Assembly (NCBI GenBank): GCA_030066015.1
Contig: JASJCL010000013.1
Span: 32,352 to 96,351 of the forward strand
From: Desulfosarcinaceae bacterium
GTDB taxonomy: Bacteria > Desulfobacterota > Desulfobacteria > Desulfobacterales > Desulfosarcinaceae
DNA length: 64,000 bases
Reading direction: 5' to 3'
The notes below the pieces were generated by a model. That model saw nothing but the letters and a program-made list of their open reading frames with translations. It was not told the origin of the DNA and did no database searches. Numbering within the stretch: the stretch's first letter is position 1; every line of letters begins with the position of its first letter. Below, piece after piece: positions 61,781-64,000 of the stretch. The position numbers and the translations under genes were made by a program.

Positions 61781-63874
61781 TTAAACGGGCCCCTCCGCCA
61801 TCGAGCCGGATAGCGGAACGCCGATGATCTGGGCGGCCACATTGCGCGAGATGAACAGGTCGAAGCCCGTGGCGGTGCGGGCCACTTGGTCCTCGCTGAC
61901 CAGGCGCACCGCATCCGCCTCGGTGCCGGCCCGACGCGCCAGGGCACCGGCCGCTTCGCGCAGCGCGCGCTGGGCGTATTCCTGGGCTTCCGCCACCGAT
62001 GGGAAGCGATGGTCTCCGGCCAACCCCTGCACGGCAAAACCGCCCCGGGGATCGGGCTTGATCTGTGCTTCGATGGTGACGATCACTGGACTGGTGATGG
62101 CCCCCACGGCGTTGGCCACTTCCCAATGGTCGGGCAGGATCGCCTCGGTTCCCAGCAGTTCCGCCGCCAGCGGCAGGAAGTGGCCGGTGGGAGCGCCGAT
62201 GCCCACCACGGGCGTCCGGATCTGGAACCGAATGGCGAAGGGGCCGCCGTTGTCCGGGGCCAGCATCTGCCCCAGGAGGGCGCGGCAGGCGGCACAGTCG
62301 GAGAGCAGCGCCGTGGGCACCGTGTCGCTCAGCCGCTTTTTGATGAGCTCGCCGGCGAGATCCTGGACGAGGGTGTCCAGTAGCCGGTCGACCAGGGCCT
62401 CGGGATCGGTCCCGCTCACCGCCGCCATAACGGCCAGCATCTTCTCGGCGCTACCCGTATCCCAGCGCCTGAATTCCCCCCGGATGTGGAGCAGATCTGT
62501 AGGGGTCAGGCCGCAACGTTGGATCAAAAAACGCTCCTCCAGCCGCTTCAGGGGCAGGAGGGCGGCGTGCAGCGTTCCGGCGCGCTGGGCCAACTCGTCC
62601 AGGGCGTGGGGCCGCTCCCTGAGGCAGGTCAGCACGGCGCGCTCCGCATCGCCAAGGGCGTCGTCGCCTCGCAGCGCCGCCTGCTGGCCCCGCTCGGTGA
62701 CCGTCAGAATCTGGAGGGCGTGGGCCGACCCCCGGTAGGCACCGCTGCGGGACTTCAGGTAGGCCAGGGCGGCCTGCGGGTCGACGGGTTGAGCCCCCAG
62801 CCAGCAGAGGGGCGCCACCCGACGGGGACCAATCTGGAAAAGCCCCTTTTCGAAACCGATCAGGCTGTCCCCACCCAGTCCGGCGGTGCGGATATCCAGG
62901 GCCCGCACGTGGGTATGGATGCCGCCGACGGTGGCGCCCTGCTCACTGACCCTGACCCGACCCGCTTCGAGCAGGGCGGTGTCGGTGGTGGTGCCGCCCA
63001 TGTCCACCACCAAGGCGTCATCGAGATCGGTCAGGAAGCGCGCTCCGGCCACACTGGCCGCCGGACCCGAGAGGATGGTCTCCACCGGTCGCTGCATGGC
63101 CAATTCGCAACTCATCAGGGAGCCGTCTCCTTTGACCACCATGATGGGCGCCGGGATGGCCCGCCGTCGCAAGGCCGCCTGCAGGTTTCCCAACAACTCC
63201 ACCAGGCGGGGAACGATGCGGGCGTTGAGAACCGCCGTCTGGGCCCGGGTCTTGAAGTTGAGCAGACGGGACAGCTCGTGGCCGCAGGTGACGAAGCATC
63301 CCGTCTCGGCCTCGATGAGGGCCTTGACCGCCATCTCGTGTTCCGGGTTGACGCTGCCGGCATAACCGGAGACGGCAAAGGCGGAGACGCCGTGTGATCC
63401 CATCATCTGCCGGGCGACCCGGCGGATTTGGTCGGGATCGACGGGCGACCGCACCTCGCCGCTGATGTCGATCTGGCCCTTGATGACGGCCATGGGTTGG
63501 TGACCGATCTCCCCGTCGATGGGGAGACCGTAGGGCGGCATCACCAGGAGCCCCACGCTCTGGCCCTCCCCTTCCACCACGGCGTTGGTGGCCAGCGTGG
63601 TGGAGACCGATACCAGCTCGGTGCGCTGCAGGAGCGCTTCGGGCAGCGCATCGAGGGCTGCATCGATGCCGCGCATGAAGTTCCAGCGGGTGGTGAGGGC
63701 TTTGTTTTTGGCCAGGACCCGCTGGTCGGCAAAATCATAGATCACCGCGTCCGTGTAGGTTCCGCCGGCGTCGATGCCCAATCCGGTGCGGATATGGGGC
63801 TTGGCCGATGGCAGCCGCGCGGCCTCGGATCCGTCCGCCGCCGCGGGCGAGGTGGATGCGGTGCGGGTCGCCAT
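61781..63874 (-). CDS. hydantoinase/oxoprolinase-family protein (HyuA-like)
   Basis: The protein has about 697 residues from the ATG at 63874. TGLGIDAGGTYTDAVIYDF is the ATP-binding start, and VSVSTTLATNAVVEGEG and VVDMGGTTTDTALLEAG (about 300) are hallmarks of this ASKHA-fold ATPase family. Members cleave hydantoins, oxoproline or related rings with ATP. A middle part (about residues 395-480) with a winged-helix-like stretch (ALTVTERGQQAAL region) is unusual. Everything upstream of about 63889 is an inverted copy of the gene itself, so the true upstream region is not seen. No HyuB partner is present. Confidence 0.82.
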   Translation of the reverse strand: MATRTASTSPAAADGSEAARLPSAKPHIRTGLGIDAGGTYTDAVIYDFADQRVLAKNKALTTRWNFMRGIDAALDALPEALLQRTELVSVSTTLATNAVVEGEGQSVGLLVMPPYGLPIDGEIGHQPMAVIKGQIDISGEVRSPVDPDQIRRVARQMMGSHGVSAFAVSGYAGSVNPEHEMAVKALIEAETGCFVTCGHELSRLLNFKTRAQTAVLNARIVPRLVELLGNLQAALRRRAIPAPIMVVKGDGSLMSCELAMQRPVETILSGPAASVAGARFLTDLDDALVVDMGGTTTDTALLEAGRVRVSEQGATVGGIHTHVRALDIRTAGLGGDSLIGFEKGLFQIGPRRVAPLCWLGAQPVDPQAALAYLKSRSGAYRGSAHALQILTVTERGQQAALRGDDALGDAERAVLTCLRERPHALDELAQRAGTLHAALLPLKRLEERFLIQRCGLTPTDLLHIRGEFRRWDTGSAEKMLAVMAAVSGTDPEALVDRLLDTLVQDLAGELIKKRLSDTVPTALLSDCAACRALLGQMLAPDNGGPFAIRFQIRTPVVGIGAPTGHFLPLAAELLGTEAILPDHWEVANAVGAITSPVIVTIEAQIKPDPRGGFAVQGLAGDHRFPSVAEAQEYAQRALREAAGALARRAGTEADAVRLVSEDQVARTATGFDLFISRNVAAQIIGVPLSGSMAEGPV

Positions 63875-64000
63875 CTCGGCGGCGGCCACCGGCGGACGGA
63901 TCCGAGGCCGCGCGGCTGCCATCGGCCAAGCCCCATATCCGCACCGGATTGGGCATCGACGCCGGCGGAACCTACACGGACGCGGTGATCTATGATTTTG
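63730..64000. repeat. 111-bp inverted repeat at the window end
   Basis: Bases 63730-63840 and 63890-64000 are reverse complements over the parts compared (outer and inner ends checked base by base), around a 49-base spacer. The right arm copies the 5' end of the hydantoinase gene backwards and may go on past the window. An assembly or amplification fold-back at a contig end is the likely cause. Confidence 0.9.

Noticed and set aside
63774..63995. Plus-strand frame at the right end
   Set aside because: It is created by the inverted repeat that copies the hydantoinase gene start.

Overview
The window is dense, GC-rich bacterial chromosome with 53 genes called with support plus one doubtful small ORF; no rRNA, tRNA, CRISPR array or insertion sequence was seen. 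Multihaem c-type cytochromes, an alternative complex III, PAS-type sigma-54 activators, a two-CW domain protein and a eukaryotic-type HisA fit a respiratory, facultatively aerobic deltaproteobacterium (Desulfuromonadota/Desulfobacterota-like). That placement is inference from gene content only.

Region 1 (1-8.7 kb): an ABC-F ATPase fragment, then a probable sulfur-compound respiration module on the minus strand. It holds two DsrE/DsrH-like genes, a c-cytochrome-like protein without a haem motif, a three-domain rhodanese lipoprotein, an octahaem tetrathionate reductase-family cytochrome with a C-terminal membrane helix, a cytochrome b, a DUF4405 membrane protein and an M55 aminopeptidase. Two exact sigma-54 promoters (6412-6427 and 7167-7182) drive it. 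A PAS/AAA+/Fis sigma-54 activator lies divergently at 7325. Each promoter has an upstream cluster of three GTTAA-type sites with the same 10+13 bp spacing. This self-contained circuit is the most interesting find in the window.

Region 2 (8.8-14 kb): an HTH/two-CW protein, metY-metX-metW for methionine, an exported rhodanese and a eukaryotic-type hisA. Region 3 (14-21 kb): a CaCA-type exchanger, an AI-2E family permease, then a hydroxylamine oxidoreductase-like octahaem cytochrome with its NapC/NrfH-type tetrahaem partner. A divergent haem-sensor kinase and OmpR-type regulator pair faces them, with four helically phased GTGTAAA repeats between. Region 4 (21-30 kb): dmeF, cysE-cysK and a PIN-domain gene, then a NosL/ABC transporter operon and an EmrE-type permease.

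Region 5 (30-48 kb): a TauE/SafE-type permease, a UbiA-family prenyltransferase and a degenerate-receiver HDOD protein. Convergent to these is a roughly 15 kb minus-strand operon: actB-actC-actD-actF-actA, ccoN, ccoO, ccoS-like, two small membrane genes, an actE-like cytochrome, ccoI, ubiG, ubiE. It encodes quinol oxidation by alternative complex III, a cbb3-type oxidase, copper delivery and quinone methylation together.

Region 6 (48-64 kb): an RlmK-like methyltransferase, the 2-oxoglutarate dehydrogenase operon sucA-sucB-lpdA, a cysteine-cluster protein, a ClC channel, a TetR regulator, a DMT permease, arfB and a hydantoinase/oxoprolinase gene. The last 271 bases form an inverted repeat with 111-bp arms that copies the 5' end of that final gene backwards. 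It is probably a contig-end artefact.
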